The position numbers were made by a program, and so were the translations under genes. The notes beneath the pieces were generated by a model. That model was given only the letters and a program-made list of their open reading frames with translations. It was not told where the DNA came from and did not search any database. Of a stretch of 45,798 bases of DNA, positions 32,753 through 40,463 are shown piece by piece. Source of the stretch: Microbacteriaceae bacterium (lineage in GTDB: Bacteria > Actinomycetota > Actinomycetes > Actinomycetales > Microbacteriaceae); the NCBI GenBank assembly GCA_025464995.1, contig JAODMO010000030.1:1-45798 (forward strand), given 5' to 3'. Position 1 is the stretch's first letter. Each line of letters begins with the position of its first letter.

Positions 32753-34236
32753 AGTGTCTCGAACCATCCCTCGAGACGGGTGTAGACGTCGACGAACCGC
32801 TCGTACTCGCCGCCGTAGCGGGCGTGCCTGGCCGCATCCGGCTCGCGCCGGTCGGTGCGGCGGGAAAACCCGGCCGCCGCGTCGAAGGAGTCGAAGATGC
32901 CGACGCCGACACCGCCGACCACTGCCGCGCCGATCGCATTGGCCTCGTCGACTAAGTCGCGCGCGGTCACCGGCACGCCCCAGACGTCGGCGAAGATGTC
33001 GAGCAGCAGCCCGGAGTGCGCCGCCCCGCCGATCGCATCGATGGAGCCGATCGCTGTGCCGTTCTCGGTGAAGGCCCGCAGCCCGGTGTAGAGGTTGAAG
33101 GCCACTCCCTCGAGCACAGCGCGGGTGAGGTTGGCGCGGTCGTGGTGCATGAGCAGACCGACGAAGGCGGCCCGCGCCTTCGGGTTCCAGTACGGCGAGC
33201 GCTCGCCCAACAGGTACGGGAGGAAGAACAGGCCATCCTCGGATGCCGCGGCCCCGGCCGCTCCCCCGAGCAGCTCGGCGAACCGGTCGCCGCTGTTCGG
33301 CGACAGCAGCTGCGTCACCCACTGCAGGGAGGCGCCGCCCGCCTGCATGGTGGCCGTCGGCACGAACTTGCCCGGGATGACGTGATTGAAGCTCATCGAC
33401 CGCATGAGCGGGTCGTGCAGCGGCGCATCCGCGCTCACCGACACCCAGGAGGATGAGCCGAGGTAGGCGTATGCCCCGCTCGAGGCGTCGACGATACCGG
33501 CGCCGAGCGCGGCCATCGGGCCGTCGCCCCCTCCGATCACGACCGGGGTGCCCTCCGCCAGCCCGGTCTCCTCGGCCGCCTGGCGGGTCACCGTGCCGAT
33601 CACCATCGTCGACGCGACGATCTCCGGGAACAGCTCGGCCTTGAGGTCGGCCGCGTCGATGAGCTCGGCCGACCACGTGCCAGCCGCCTGATCGTAGGCG
33701 TTGGTGCCCGAGGCATCGGAGGGGTCGGTCACACGCACACCGGTCAGCCGGTAGGCCAGGTAGTCCTTGGCCTGCAGCACGGTCTCGACGCGCGCGAACG
33801 CCTCCGGCTCGGTGTCGCGCAGCCACATGATCTTTGAGAGCGAGTAGGTCGGGTTGAGCCGGTGGCCAGTGATGGCGTAGCCGCGTTCCATGCCGACCCG
33901 GTCGACGAGGGTCTGGGTCTGCGCGCCCGAACGCGTGTCCGCCCAGATTATCGCCGGCCGCACCGGCTCGCCGGCGGAGTCGACCGGCACGACGCCCATC
34001 ATCTGCCCCGAGAACGACACGGCGTCGATCGCGGACGCCGCGATCCCCCCGCGCTCCAGCAACTCCCGATTGGCGGTCGCCATGGCAGCCCACCAGGCGT
34101 GCGGATCCTGCTCGGCCCGTCCGCCCGGCCCGAAGTCGGCTGGGTAGCCGATGGAGACCGACGCGACCATGGTGCCGTCGTTCGAGACGAGCGTCGCCTT
34201 GTTGCCAGTGGTTCCGAGATCGTGGGAGATGATCAC
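32749..34236 (-). CDS. FGGY-family sugar kinase (xylulokinase-like)
   Basis: A 495-residue FGGY carbohydrate kinase. The N-terminal phosphate-binding motif is SHDLGTTGNKATLV, followed by AISFSGQ-like VSFSGQMMGVVP with WADTRSG. The C-terminal half has LPYLLGERSPYWNPKARAAF and AIGGAAHSGLLLDIFADVWG, typical of xylulokinase-like members. It phosphorylates a pentose, tetritol, ketose or sugar acid; the exact substrate cannot be read from sequence. The start is GTG at 34236 with AAAGGA seven bases upstream. It is third in the operon, after a zinc dehydrogenase and an SDR. Confidence 0.92.
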   Translation of the reverse strand: MIISHDLGTTGNKATLVSNDGTMVASVSIGYPADFGPGGRAEQDPHAWWAAMATANRELLERGGIAASAIDAVSFSGQMMGVVPVDSAGEPVRPAIIWADTRSGAQTQTLVDRVGMERGYAITGHRLNPTYSLSKIMWLRDTEPEAFARVETVLQAKDYLAYRLTGVRVTDPSDASGTNAYDQAAGTWSAELIDAADLKAELFPEIVASTMVIGTVTRQAAEETGLAEGTPVVIGGGDGPMAALGAGIVDASSGAYAYLGSSSWVSVSADAPLHDPLMRSMSFNHVIPGKFVPTATMQAGGASLQWVTQLLSPNSGDRFAELLGGAAGAAASEDGLFFLPYLLGERSPYWNPKARAAFVGLLMHHDRANLTRAVLEGVAFNLYTGLRAFTENGTAIGSIDAIGGAAHSGLLLDIFADVWGVPVTARDLVDEANAIGAAVVGGVGVGIFDSFDAAAGFSRRTDRREPDAARHARYGGEYERFVDVYTRLEGWFETL

Positions 34237-34279
34237 GATGGTCCTTTCAGTCGTCGGATGTGTCGCACTGCTCCTCCCG

Positions 34280-35017
34280 CTAGCGCAGCGAGAAGCCGCC
34301 GTCCATGAGCAGTTCCGAGCCGATGAAGTAGGCGGCGTCGTCGCTGAGCAGGAAGGCGACCGCGCCCGCCACCTCGGCGGGGGTGGCGAAGCGGTCGATC
34401 ACGATGTCGCGCTTCCAGGTGTCGTGCATATCCGCCTTGAGGTAGTTGAGCGGGGTGTCGACATAGCCGGGCGAGAGAGCGTTGAGTCGCACCCCGCGCG
34501 GCGACCACTCCACCGAGAGAGACTTGGTGAGGGCGGTGACCGCCGCCTTCGAGGTGTTGTACGCGCTCTGGCTCTGCGGGTAGTTGACGACCGCATTTCC
34601 CGACATCGACGCGATGTTGACGATCGCCCCGCCCCCGCGGGCCAACAGCTCGCGGCCGAAGGCCTGGCAGGTGATGAACACCCCGCGCAGGTTCACCCCG
34701 AGAACAGCGTCGAACTGCTCTATCGGCATCGATTCTGCTGGCACATTGTCCTCGACGATCCCGGCGCTGTTCACGAGGTCGACCGGGCGGTCGTCCTCCG
34801 CGTACAGGCGGGCGACGACGGATGCGACGGACTCGGGAGACCCGAGGTCCATCTCGATTCCGACTGCTCCGTGCGGCAGGGTGTCGACGCCGCGGCGGTC
34901 GAGGCCGTAGACCTCCGCGCCCTCGCCGAGTAGACGCTCGACGATGGCCTGGCCTATACCGCCGGCCGCTCCGGTGACGGCGACTCTGCGACCGGCAAAA
35001 CGAGTGGATTCAGTCAT
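34280..35017 (-). CDS. SDR-family oxidoreductase
   Basis: A 245-residue classical short-chain dehydrogenase. The TGxxxGIG motif is TGAAGGIGQAI, then NSAG (LVNSAGIVEDN), the catalytic Ser in NIASMSGN, and YxxxK as SAYNTSKAAV. The Asp in YGLDRRG at the end of beta-2 suggests NAD(H) preference. The sequence RLNALSPGYVDTPLN and the C-terminal GSELLMDGGFSLR are typical of polyol and sugar dehydrogenases. It lies 20 bases after the zinc dehydrogenase, in the same operon. It probably interconverts a polyol or sugar acid and a ketose. Confidence 0.92.
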   Translation of the reverse strand: MTESTRFAGRRVAVTGAAGGIGQAIVERLLGEGAEVYGLDRRGVDTLPHGAVGIEMDLGSPESVASVVARLYAEDDRPVDLVNSAGIVEDNVPAESMPIEQFDAVLGVNLRGVFITCQAFGRELLARGGGAIVNIASMSGNAVVNYPQSQSAYNTSKAAVTALTKSLSVEWSPRGVRLNALSPGYVDTPLNYLKADMHDTWKRDIVIDRFATPAEVAGAVAFLLSDDAAYFIGSELLMDGGFSLR

Positions 35018-35037
35018 GGTGCGTGTCCTTCACGGGG

Positions 35038-36060
35038 TTAGAGCGATGGGGAAACGAGGGTCTTGATCTGCTCGGAGTCTTTCAGGCCGGCGAGTGCTTC
35101 GCCGAATCTCTCGAGGGAGACCTCGGCGGTGATCATCCCGTCAGTGGAGACGACGCCGGACTGGAGGGCGAACAGCGCCCTGCCGATGCAATTCGCCTGG
35201 GCGAAAGAGCCCTTGATAGTGAGCTCACGGCTGAAGATCTCGTAGGGCTTGATCGCGGCGAGCGCGTCCTCCCCCGCGAGGCCGTAGACGAGCACCGTGC
35301 CGCCATTCCGCGTCAGTGAGACCGCGTGCTCGAGCACACTCGTCGACCCGGTCGCCTCGATGACGGCATCGAAACCGAGTGGCGCGATCTCTCGCAGCTC
35401 CGCGACGCCGGCCGCGGCATCCGCTCGATCGATCTGGACCGTGTGGTGCGCGCCGTGCTGTCGCGCCAGCGCGAGTTTCGTGGCGGTCGGGGCGGCGACG
35501 GTTACACGAGCTGCGCCCGCCATGCGCAGCAGCTGCGCGAGGATGAGGCCGGTGGGCCCCGCGCCGAAGATCAACACATCGGACGCGGGCTTCAACGCGA
35601 GCACGTCGACCCCGTGCATCGCGCAGGCGGTGGGTTCGCTGAATACAGCGATGTCGGGGTCGAGGTCGCCGATCGGGTAGAGCTTGCCCGCCGCCACGAC
35701 AACCTGCTCGGCGAACCCGCCGGCCGCGTTGCAGCCGAGGGAGACGAAATTGGAACAGTAGAGGACAGTGCCGCGTCGGCAGGCATCACAGTGCCCGCAG
35801 AAGACGGTGTTGTCGACGACGACGCGGGTGCCCACGGTGGGCCAACTCGCCCCCTCGCCGAGTGCGACGACCTCGGCGACCATCTCGTGGCCGGGCACGA
35901 GCGGGAACTTAGCGATGAACCCGCCGTGCAGGAGGTGCTCGTCGGTGCCGCAGACACCGGTCTTGATGATGGACAGGAGCGCCTCGCCCGGCCCGGGCCG
36001 CGGGGCGTCGACGGTCTCGACCTGCCAGCGCGAACCCTCGCGGAAGACCACGGCCCTCAC
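35038..36060 (-). CDS. Zinc-dependent MDR-family sugar/polyol dehydrogenase
   Basis: A 340-residue medium-chain dehydrogenase. Catalytic zinc ligands are in KTGVCGTDEHLLHG and VPGHEMVAEV. The four structural-zinc cysteines are in CGHCDACRRGTVLYC. The nucleotide fold is VLIFGAGPTGLILAQLL. The start is GTG at 36060 with GGAG about eight bases upstream. It overlaps the stop of a 14-codon upstream ORF (GTGA). It is the first enzyme gene of the kinase-lactonase operon. It probably oxidises a sugar or polyol, possibly to a lactone. Confidence 0.92.
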   Translation of the reverse strand: MRAVVFREGSRWQVETVDAPRPGPGEALLSIIKTGVCGTDEHLLHGGFIAKFPLVPGHEMVAEVVALGEGASWPTVGTRVVVDNTVFCGHCDACRRGTVLYCSNFVSLGCNAAGGFAEQVVVAAGKLYPIGDLDPDIAVFSEPTACAMHGVDVLALKPASDVLIFGAGPTGLILAQLLRMAGAARVTVAAPTATKLALARQHGAHHTVQIDRADAAAGVAELREIAPLGFDAVIEATGSTSVLEHAVSLTRNGGTVLVYGLAGEDALAAIKPYEIFSRELTIKGSFAQANCIGRALFALQSGVVSTDGMITAEVSLERFGEALAGLKDSEQIKTLVSPSL

Positions 36061-36101
36061 GCGTGAACTCCGGGGGTCATGCGGTCCGAGTCGATCGACA
36101 T
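36057..36101 (-). CDS. 14-aa leader ORF coupled to the zinc dehydrogenase
   Basis: ATG at 36101, with AAAGGAG six bases upstream (the best ribosome site of this operon), encodes MSIDSDRMTPGVHA. Its TGA overlaps the dehydrogenase GTG as GTGA. Ribosomes loading here could re-initiate on the dehydrogenase, so it is a plausible coupling or sensing leader. It is too short to judge by composition. Confidence 0.5.
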   Translation of the reverse strand: MSIDSDRMTPGVHA

Positions 36102-36135
36102 CGAAATCTCCTTTGATTCGGTTCTCGACTACTTG

Positions 36136-36148
36136 ATAGTGAAACTAC
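36136..36148. promoter_or_regulatory. RpiR-type operator 1 (dehydrogenase side)
   Basis: ATAGT-GAA-ACTAC, one mismatch from the shared GTAGT-N3-ACTAC palindrome. It lies 35 bases upstream of the 14-codon leader ORF in the divergent promoter region. Confidence 0.6.
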
Positions 36149-36229
36149 CAAAGTGCCGCTGCGTTAACGCCATGCTAGCCGACTTTCCCCCGAATTTGCG
36201 GGTGCAGGGCCATGTCGGGCTCGATTCTT

Positions 36230-36242
36230 GTAGTATGACTAC
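36230..36242. promoter_or_regulatory. RpiR-type operator 2 (cupin isomerase side)
   Basis: A perfect GTAGT-ATG-ACTAC, flanked T...A to make TGTAGT-N3-ACTACA. It ends 26 bases before the cupin isomerase ATG and covers a TAGTAT hexamer that could be its -10, consistent with repression. Confidence 0.7.
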
Positions 36243-36268
36243 ATTCACACCGCTCAAGGAGGAGCTGC

Positions 36269-36889
36269 ATGTCGCACACTGACCAGTCCATCGACGTACC
36301 GACGCTGCTGGAGATTTCCGCGTCGGGCGCCCTTGTAGGCAGCACCCGTCGCTACGAGAAGTTCTCAGGAGAGATGGCAGGCGTCTACCTCGACGAGGCC
36401 GCCTGGAAGGCTGAGGTTGCCGGGAAGGGCGCCGACAACCTCGTCTATTCGGTGAACGAGCACAAATACCAGAACGGGCCGGGCGCGCTCATCGTGGGTA
36501 CGAGCTGCGTTCTCCCCGGGTCGTATGGCGACGAGTACGCGGTGACGCGCGGCCACCTGCACGCCGTCTCCGACCGTGCAGAGCTCTACTACTGCCTGAG
36601 CGGCCGCGGTGTCATGCTGCTCGACACAGTCGACGGCGGCACCTCGGCCGTCGAGCTCGCCCCCGGACAGGCGGTGAACGTACCCGGCCACTGGATCCAC
36701 CGCAGTGTGAACGTGGGCGACGAGCCCTTCGTCACCCTGTTCTGCTACTCGGCCGACGCCGGTCAGGACTACACGATCATCGCCGAGGCTGGCGGCATGA
36801 AGAACCTGGTCGTACACGACGGACCAGACGGATGGACGACGGTTCCGAACCCGAGGCACACCGGCTACCGCTCGGAGCCCTCGGCATGA
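36269..36889 (+). CDS. Cupin-type glucose-6-phosphate isomerase-like protein
   Basis: A 206-residue cupin of the archaeal-type phosphoglucose isomerase family. Metal ligands are in TRGHLHAVSDRAELYYCLSG (His, His, Glu) and the later His in VPGHWIHRSVNVGDEP. FCYSADAGQDYTII matches the family C-terminal region. It interconverts an aldose and ketose phosphate; with these neighbours the substrate may differ from glucose 6-phosphate. AAGGAGG lies six bases before the ATG. It is first in the plus-strand operon, and its stop overlaps the aldolase start (ATGA). Confidence 0.88.
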   Translation: MSHTDQSIDVPTLLEISASGALVGSTRRYEKFSGEMAGVYLDEAAWKAEVAGKGADNLVYSVNEHKYQNGPGALIVGTSCVLPGSYGDEYAVTRGHLHAVSDRAELYYCLSGRGVMLLDTVDGGTSAVELAPGQAVNVPGHWIHRSVNVGDEPFVTLFCYSADAGQDYTIIAEAGGMKNLVVHDGPDGWTTVPNPRHTGYRSEPSA

Positions 36890-37539
36890 GCGCCTCGGTG
36901 ATCGCACGGCTCACCTCCGCGCGGATCGTGCCCGTGGTCGAGATCGCCGACGCCGACTACGGCGTCGCCCTCGCGCGTACCCTCGCCGGGGCCGGCCTGC
37001 CGATGATGGAGGTCACCCTACGCACCCCGGCCGCCCTCGACGCGATCCGCGCGATCGCGTCCGAGGTGCCCGACTTCCTCGTAGGCGCGGGCACCCTTCT
37101 CACCACCCGCCAGCTCGAGGACGCCGTCGCCGCCGGCGCGCACTTCGGCGTCTCCCCCGGTTTCAGCGCTGCGCTCTCCGGTGCCGCAGTCGCCGCCGAG
37201 CTGCCCTTCGTTCCCGGCGCGACTACCGCGACCGAGATCCTCGCCGCGGCCGAGAGCGGCCACAGCCACCTCAAGTTCTTTCCTGCCGAGCAGTCAGGCG
37301 GCGCCGCCGCGATCGCCTCGCTCACCGCGCCATTCGCGGCATTGGGCATCCGCTTCATGCCGACCGGGGGCATCCGCCCCTCGAATCTCGACGCGTACCT
37401 CGCCCTGCCGAGCGTCTTCGCAATCGGCGGCACGTGGATCGCGCCGCGCGACGCTATCGCCGCGGGCGAGTTCGAGGTGATCGGCGCCGCGGCCCGCGCC
37501 GCCGTCGCGACCGCGGCAGCGGCCCCGCCCGCCGCCTGA
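36886..37539 (+). CDS. KDPG/KHG-type aldolase
   Basis: A 217-residue class I aldolase of the Eda family. The active Glu and Arg are in MMEVTLRTPAAL. GAGTLLT and the Schiff-base Lys in HLKFFPAEQSGG are clear, and FMPTGGIRPSN binds phosphate. Eda enzymes cleave 2-keto-3-deoxy-6-phosphogluconate or related acids to pyruvate and an aldehyde. The ATG at 36886 overlaps the previous stop. The C-terminal 20 residues are Ala-rich. No dehydratase that would make a 2-keto-3-deoxy acid is in the island. Confidence 0.93.
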   Translation: MSASVIARLTSARIVPVVEIADADYGVALARTLAGAGLPMMEVTLRTPAALDAIRAIASEVPDFLVGAGTLLTTRQLEDAVAAGAHFGVSPGFSAALSGAAVAAELPFVPGATTATEILAAAESGHSHLKFFPAEQSGGAAAIASLTAPFAALGIRFMPTGGIRPSNLDAYLALPSVFAIGGTWIAPRDAIAAGEFEVIGAAARAAVATAAAAPPAA

Positions 37540-37613
37540 ACCCGCAGCACGAGAACACGTCCCGCACGGGACTCGACCAGCACTCGATTTCAACCAGCAC
37601 AGGAGAGCACGAC

Positions 37614-38582
37614 ATGCCCCGCACCTTCACCTTCGACACCCTCGAGCCCGCGACCCGGCCGACGTTCTACTTCGTCGGTGTCACCACGGGCGGCTCGTCC
37701 ATCCGCTCCGTCTTCCCGCGCTGGGCTGAGGCGCTCGGGCTGGGTGACGTAGAGCTGGTGGGAATCGACCTGGCGCTGCACGCCCCGGACGAGCAGTACC
37801 GCACAGTGGTCGAGTTCCTCAAAGCCGACCCGCTCAGCCTCGGTGCGCTGGTTACAACGCACAAGATCGACCTCTACCGGGCGGCCCGCGACCTCTTCGA
37901 CGAGGTCGACCCGCTCGCCGAGCTCATGGACGAGGTCTCGAGCCTCTCGAAGCGCGACGGACGCTTCATCGCCCACGCGAAGGACCCGATCTCCTCCGGC
38001 TACGCGCTCGACGCCTTTCTGCCCAGCGGCTACTTTGCCGAGCAGCCGACCGATGTCGTCATCTTCGGCGCGGGCGGCTCCGCCATCGCGATCGACTGGT
38101 ACCTCACCCGAGGGGCCCGCGGCGCCGACCGGCCCGCCCGTGTGATCGTCACCAACCGCAGCACGCCGCGTCTGAAGACACTCCGTGCGGTGCACGAGGA
38201 GTCGGATGCGGGAGTGCCGCTCGAGACCGTGACCGCACCGACTCCGGCCGATAACGACGCCGTGCTGGCCGGGGCGAGCGCGCGCAGCGTCGTGATCAAC
38301 GCCACCGGGTTGGGCAAGGACGCTCCGGGCTCGCCGCTTTCCGACGCGGTGATCTTCCCCGAGAGCGCGGTGGTCTGGGACCTCAACTACCGCGGCGACC
38401 TCGTCTTCCTCGATCAGGCCCGCGCCGCCGAGACGGAACGCTCCCTTCGCGTCGAGGACGGCTGGGTGTACTTCATCCACGGCTGGACCCAGGTGATTGC
38501 AGAGGTCTTCAACATCGAGATACCCACCAGCGGCCCCGTGTTCGACGAGCTGTCGGCCATCGCGTCGGGGACCCGGGCCTGA
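37614..38582 (+). CDS. Shikimate dehydrogenase-like oxidoreductase
   Basis: A 322-residue protein of the shikimate/quinate dehydrogenase superfamily. The substrate domain has LVTTHKIDLY, matching the catalytic Lys region of AroE. The NAD(P) domain has VIFGAGGSAIAIDWYL, later VINATGLGKDAPGSP and WDLNYRGDL. It is longer than AroE (about 270-290) and lies in a sugar operon, so true shikimate activity is unlikely. A branched or cyclic sugar acid is a possible substrate. AGGAGAG lies seven bases before the ATG. Confidence 0.82.
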   Translation: MPRTFTFDTLEPATRPTFYFVGVTTGGSSIRSVFPRWAEALGLGDVELVGIDLALHAPDEQYRTVVEFLKADPLSLGALVTTHKIDLYRAARDLFDEVDPLAELMDEVSSLSKRDGRFIAHAKDPISSGYALDAFLPSGYFAEQPTDVVIFGAGGSAIAIDWYLTRGARGADRPARVIVTNRSTPRLKTLRAVHEESDAGVPLETVTAPTPADNDAVLAGASARSVVINATGLGKDAPGSPLSDAVIFPESAVVWDLNYRGDLVFLDQARAAETERSLRVEDGWVYFIHGWTQVIAEVFNIEIPTSGPVFDELSAIASGTRA

Positions 38583-38587
38583 CCGCC

Positions 38588-39505
38588 GTGCGCATTCTCG
38601 TAACTCCGCGGTCGATGACCGCCGCTGGGCTCGCCTCGGTCGCCGAGCTCGCCCCCCTGACCGAGCGCGGGTGGGAGCTGGTGGCGTCGCCCGCAGGACG
38701 CCTGCCCACCGAAGACGAGCTGGTCGAACTGCTGCCCGGCATCGACGGCTGGCTGGCCGGGGTCGAGAAGATCTCCGCCCGTGCCATCGCCGGTGCCGAC
38801 CGTCTCCGGGTGATCAGCCGCAACGGCGTGGGCGCGGACGCGGTCGACGTGCCGGCCGCCGAGGCCGCCGGGGTCACCGTGGCGCTGGCCCGCGGGGCCA
38901 ACTCGCGCGGCGTCGCAGAGCTCGCGCTCGCCCTGTCGCTCTCCTGCCTGCGTGACCTCCCCCGCTCCAATGCCGCTATGCACGACGGCGGCTGGGAGCG
39001 CTCGCTCGGACGCGAGATGCCCGACATCACCCTGGGCCTGGTCGGCTTCGGCGCCATCGGTCGCCTTGTCGGGCGCTTCGCGACCGCGCTCGACGCGCGC
39101 GTGCTGGCCTTCGACCCCTTCACCCCCGTCGAAGGCGCCGAGCCCGCGACACTCGAGCAGATCTTCGCGGATGCAGACGTGATCAGCCTTCACAGCCCGC
39201 CGCCCGCCGACGGCTCGCCGCTCGTCACCCGTGAGCTGCTCGCCACCACACGCACGAGCGCGGTGCTCGTCAACACGGCGCGCTCGGCCCTGGTCGATGA
39301 CGTCGCCGTGTTGGAGGCGCTGGAGAGCGGCAGGCTGTCGGCATACGCGGTCGACGCGTTCGATTCCGAGCCGCCCGAGCTCACACCGCTGCTGCGGCAT
39401 CCGCGCACCATGATGACGCCCCATCTGGGCGGCTTCACCGCCGCAAGCACCCGGCGGGCGACCGAGCAGTCGGTGGCCAACCTGATCGCTACGCTGGAGA
39501 GGTAG
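38588..39505 (+). CDS. D-isomer-specific 2-hydroxyacid dehydrogenase
   Basis: A 305-residue dehydrogenase related to SerA and PdxB. The NAD motif GxGxxG is LGLVGFGAIGRLVGRF. The catalytic Arg is in VISRNGVGADAVD or VNTARSALVDD, the Glu in FDSEPPEL, and the His in PHLGGFTAAS. It probably oxidises the 2-hydroxyl of a sugar acid or phospho-sugar acid to a 2-keto acid, or the reverse. GTG at 38588 follows the previous stop by 5 bases. It might supply a 2-keto acid for the aldolase without a dehydratase; that is inference. Confidence 0.9.
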   Translation: MRILVTPRSMTAAGLASVAELAPLTERGWELVASPAGRLPTEDELVELLPGIDGWLAGVEKISARAIAGADRLRVISRNGVGADAVDVPAAEAAGVTVALARGANSRGVAELALALSLSCLRDLPRSNAAMHDGGWERSLGREMPDITLGLVGFGAIGRLVGRFATALDARVLAFDPFTPVEGAEPATLEQIFADADVISLHSPPPADGSPLVTRELLATTRTSAVLVNTARSALVDDVAVLEALESGRLSAYAVDAFDSEPPELTPLLRHPRTMMTPHLGGFTAASTRRATEQSVANLIATLER

Positions 39506-39527
39506 CACTACCGCTGGGAGCGAGAGC

Positions 39528-40397
39528 ATGGTCATGGCACAGGACAGCAACCCCCCGCTGCTCGAGCACCTCAAAGACATGATGGGCACGCTCCGCAATT
39601 CGGAGCGCAAGGTGGCGCAGCTCGTCGCCGACAACCCCAGCTTCGTGCTGACCGCCACCATGGCGGGTGTGGCGGAGGCCGCGGGCGTGAGCGAGCCCAC
39701 GGTGATGAGATTCTGCACCAGCCTCGGCTTCGTCGGGTTCCAGCAGTTCAAGATCTCTCTGGCGCAGACGCTCGCGCTGGGCATCCCGGCGACCCTGTCG
39801 ACGATCGACCGCGACGACACGCTCGAGGTTCTCTCGACGAAGATCTTCGACCACACCATCTCGAGCCTCGACCGCGCCCGGCGCTACCTCGACCCTGTGC
39901 AGATTGAGCGGGCCGTGCAGGCGATCCTCGACGCCTCCTCGCTCAACCTCGCCGGTCTCGGCGCATCCGGGCTGATCGCCCTCGACGCCGAGCAGAAGGC
40001 GCCGCTGTTCGGCATTCCATGCTCCGCACCGACCGACCCGCACCAACAGTTCATGGCGGCGGCCCTGGCCGGGCGCGGCACCGTCACGATGGTGATCTCG
40101 AACGCCGGACGCACCCAGTCAATCCTGCAGGTCGCCCAGACGGCGCGCGCGAACGGATCGACGGTCATCGGCATGTCGGGCGACGACAGCCCGCTGCTCG
40201 AGCAATGCGACATCCCCCTGATCGTGAAGACGATAGAGGACACCGATGTCTACACCCCTACCGTCAGCAGGCTCGCGGGTCTCGTCGTGGTCGACATCCT
40301 GGCGACGGCCGTGGCCCTGCGCCGCGGCGCACGCCACATGGAGCGCCTCACCGAGATGAAGGAAGGACTCACGCGCTTCCGCCGCAACGACGCCTGA
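39528..40397 (+). CDS. MurR/RpiR-family transcriptional regulator
   Basis: A 289-residue regulator. The N-terminal RpiR helix-turn-helix (~res 15-90) includes AGVAEAAGVSEPTVMRFC followed by LGFVGFQQFK. A SIS sugar-phosphate-binding domain (~130-260) has GLGASGLIALDAEQKAP and VTMVISNAGRTQSILQVAQ. It is the last gene of the plus operon and is the only regulator gene in the island. It probably binds the four GTAGT-N3-ACTAC sites, with a phosphorylated intermediate as effector. An ATG six bases later is an alternative start. GGTAG-CA-CTACC just upstream (39501-39512) may be a variant site. Confidence 0.92.
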   Translation: MVMAQDSNPPLLEHLKDMMGTLRNSERKVAQLVADNPSFVLTATMAGVAEAAGVSEPTVMRFCTSLGFVGFQQFKISLAQTLALGIPATLSTIDRDDTLEVLSTKIFDHTISSLDRARRYLDPVQIERAVQAILDASSLNLAGLGASGLIALDAEQKAPLFGIPCSAPTDPHQQFMAAALAGRGTVTMVISNAGRTQSILQVAQTARANGSTVIGMSGDDSPLLEQCDIPLIVKTIEDTDVYTPTVSRLAGLVVVDILATAVALRRGARHMERLTEMKEGLTRFRRNDA

Positions 40398-40406
40398 CCT
40401 CTCAAG

Positions 40407-40451
40407 AAAAAAGGAGCGGGCCGTCGTCCACCACGGCGACCGCCCGCTCCT
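40407..40451 (-). terminator. Intrinsic terminator of the ABC-transporter operon
   Basis: AGGAGCGGGC (40412-40421) and GCCCGCTCCT (40442-40451) form a perfect 10-bp stem, followed on the minus strand by six T. It ends the minus operon after the second dehydrogenase. It also lies just after the convergent regulator gene. Confidence 0.85.
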
Positions 40452-40463
40452 GCTCGGCCGCAG

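Noticed and set aside
39501..39512. GGTAG-CA-CTACC as a fifth RpiR operator
   Set aside because: The half-site spacing is 2 rather than 3 bases and it overlaps a stop codon; kept only as a possible variant.
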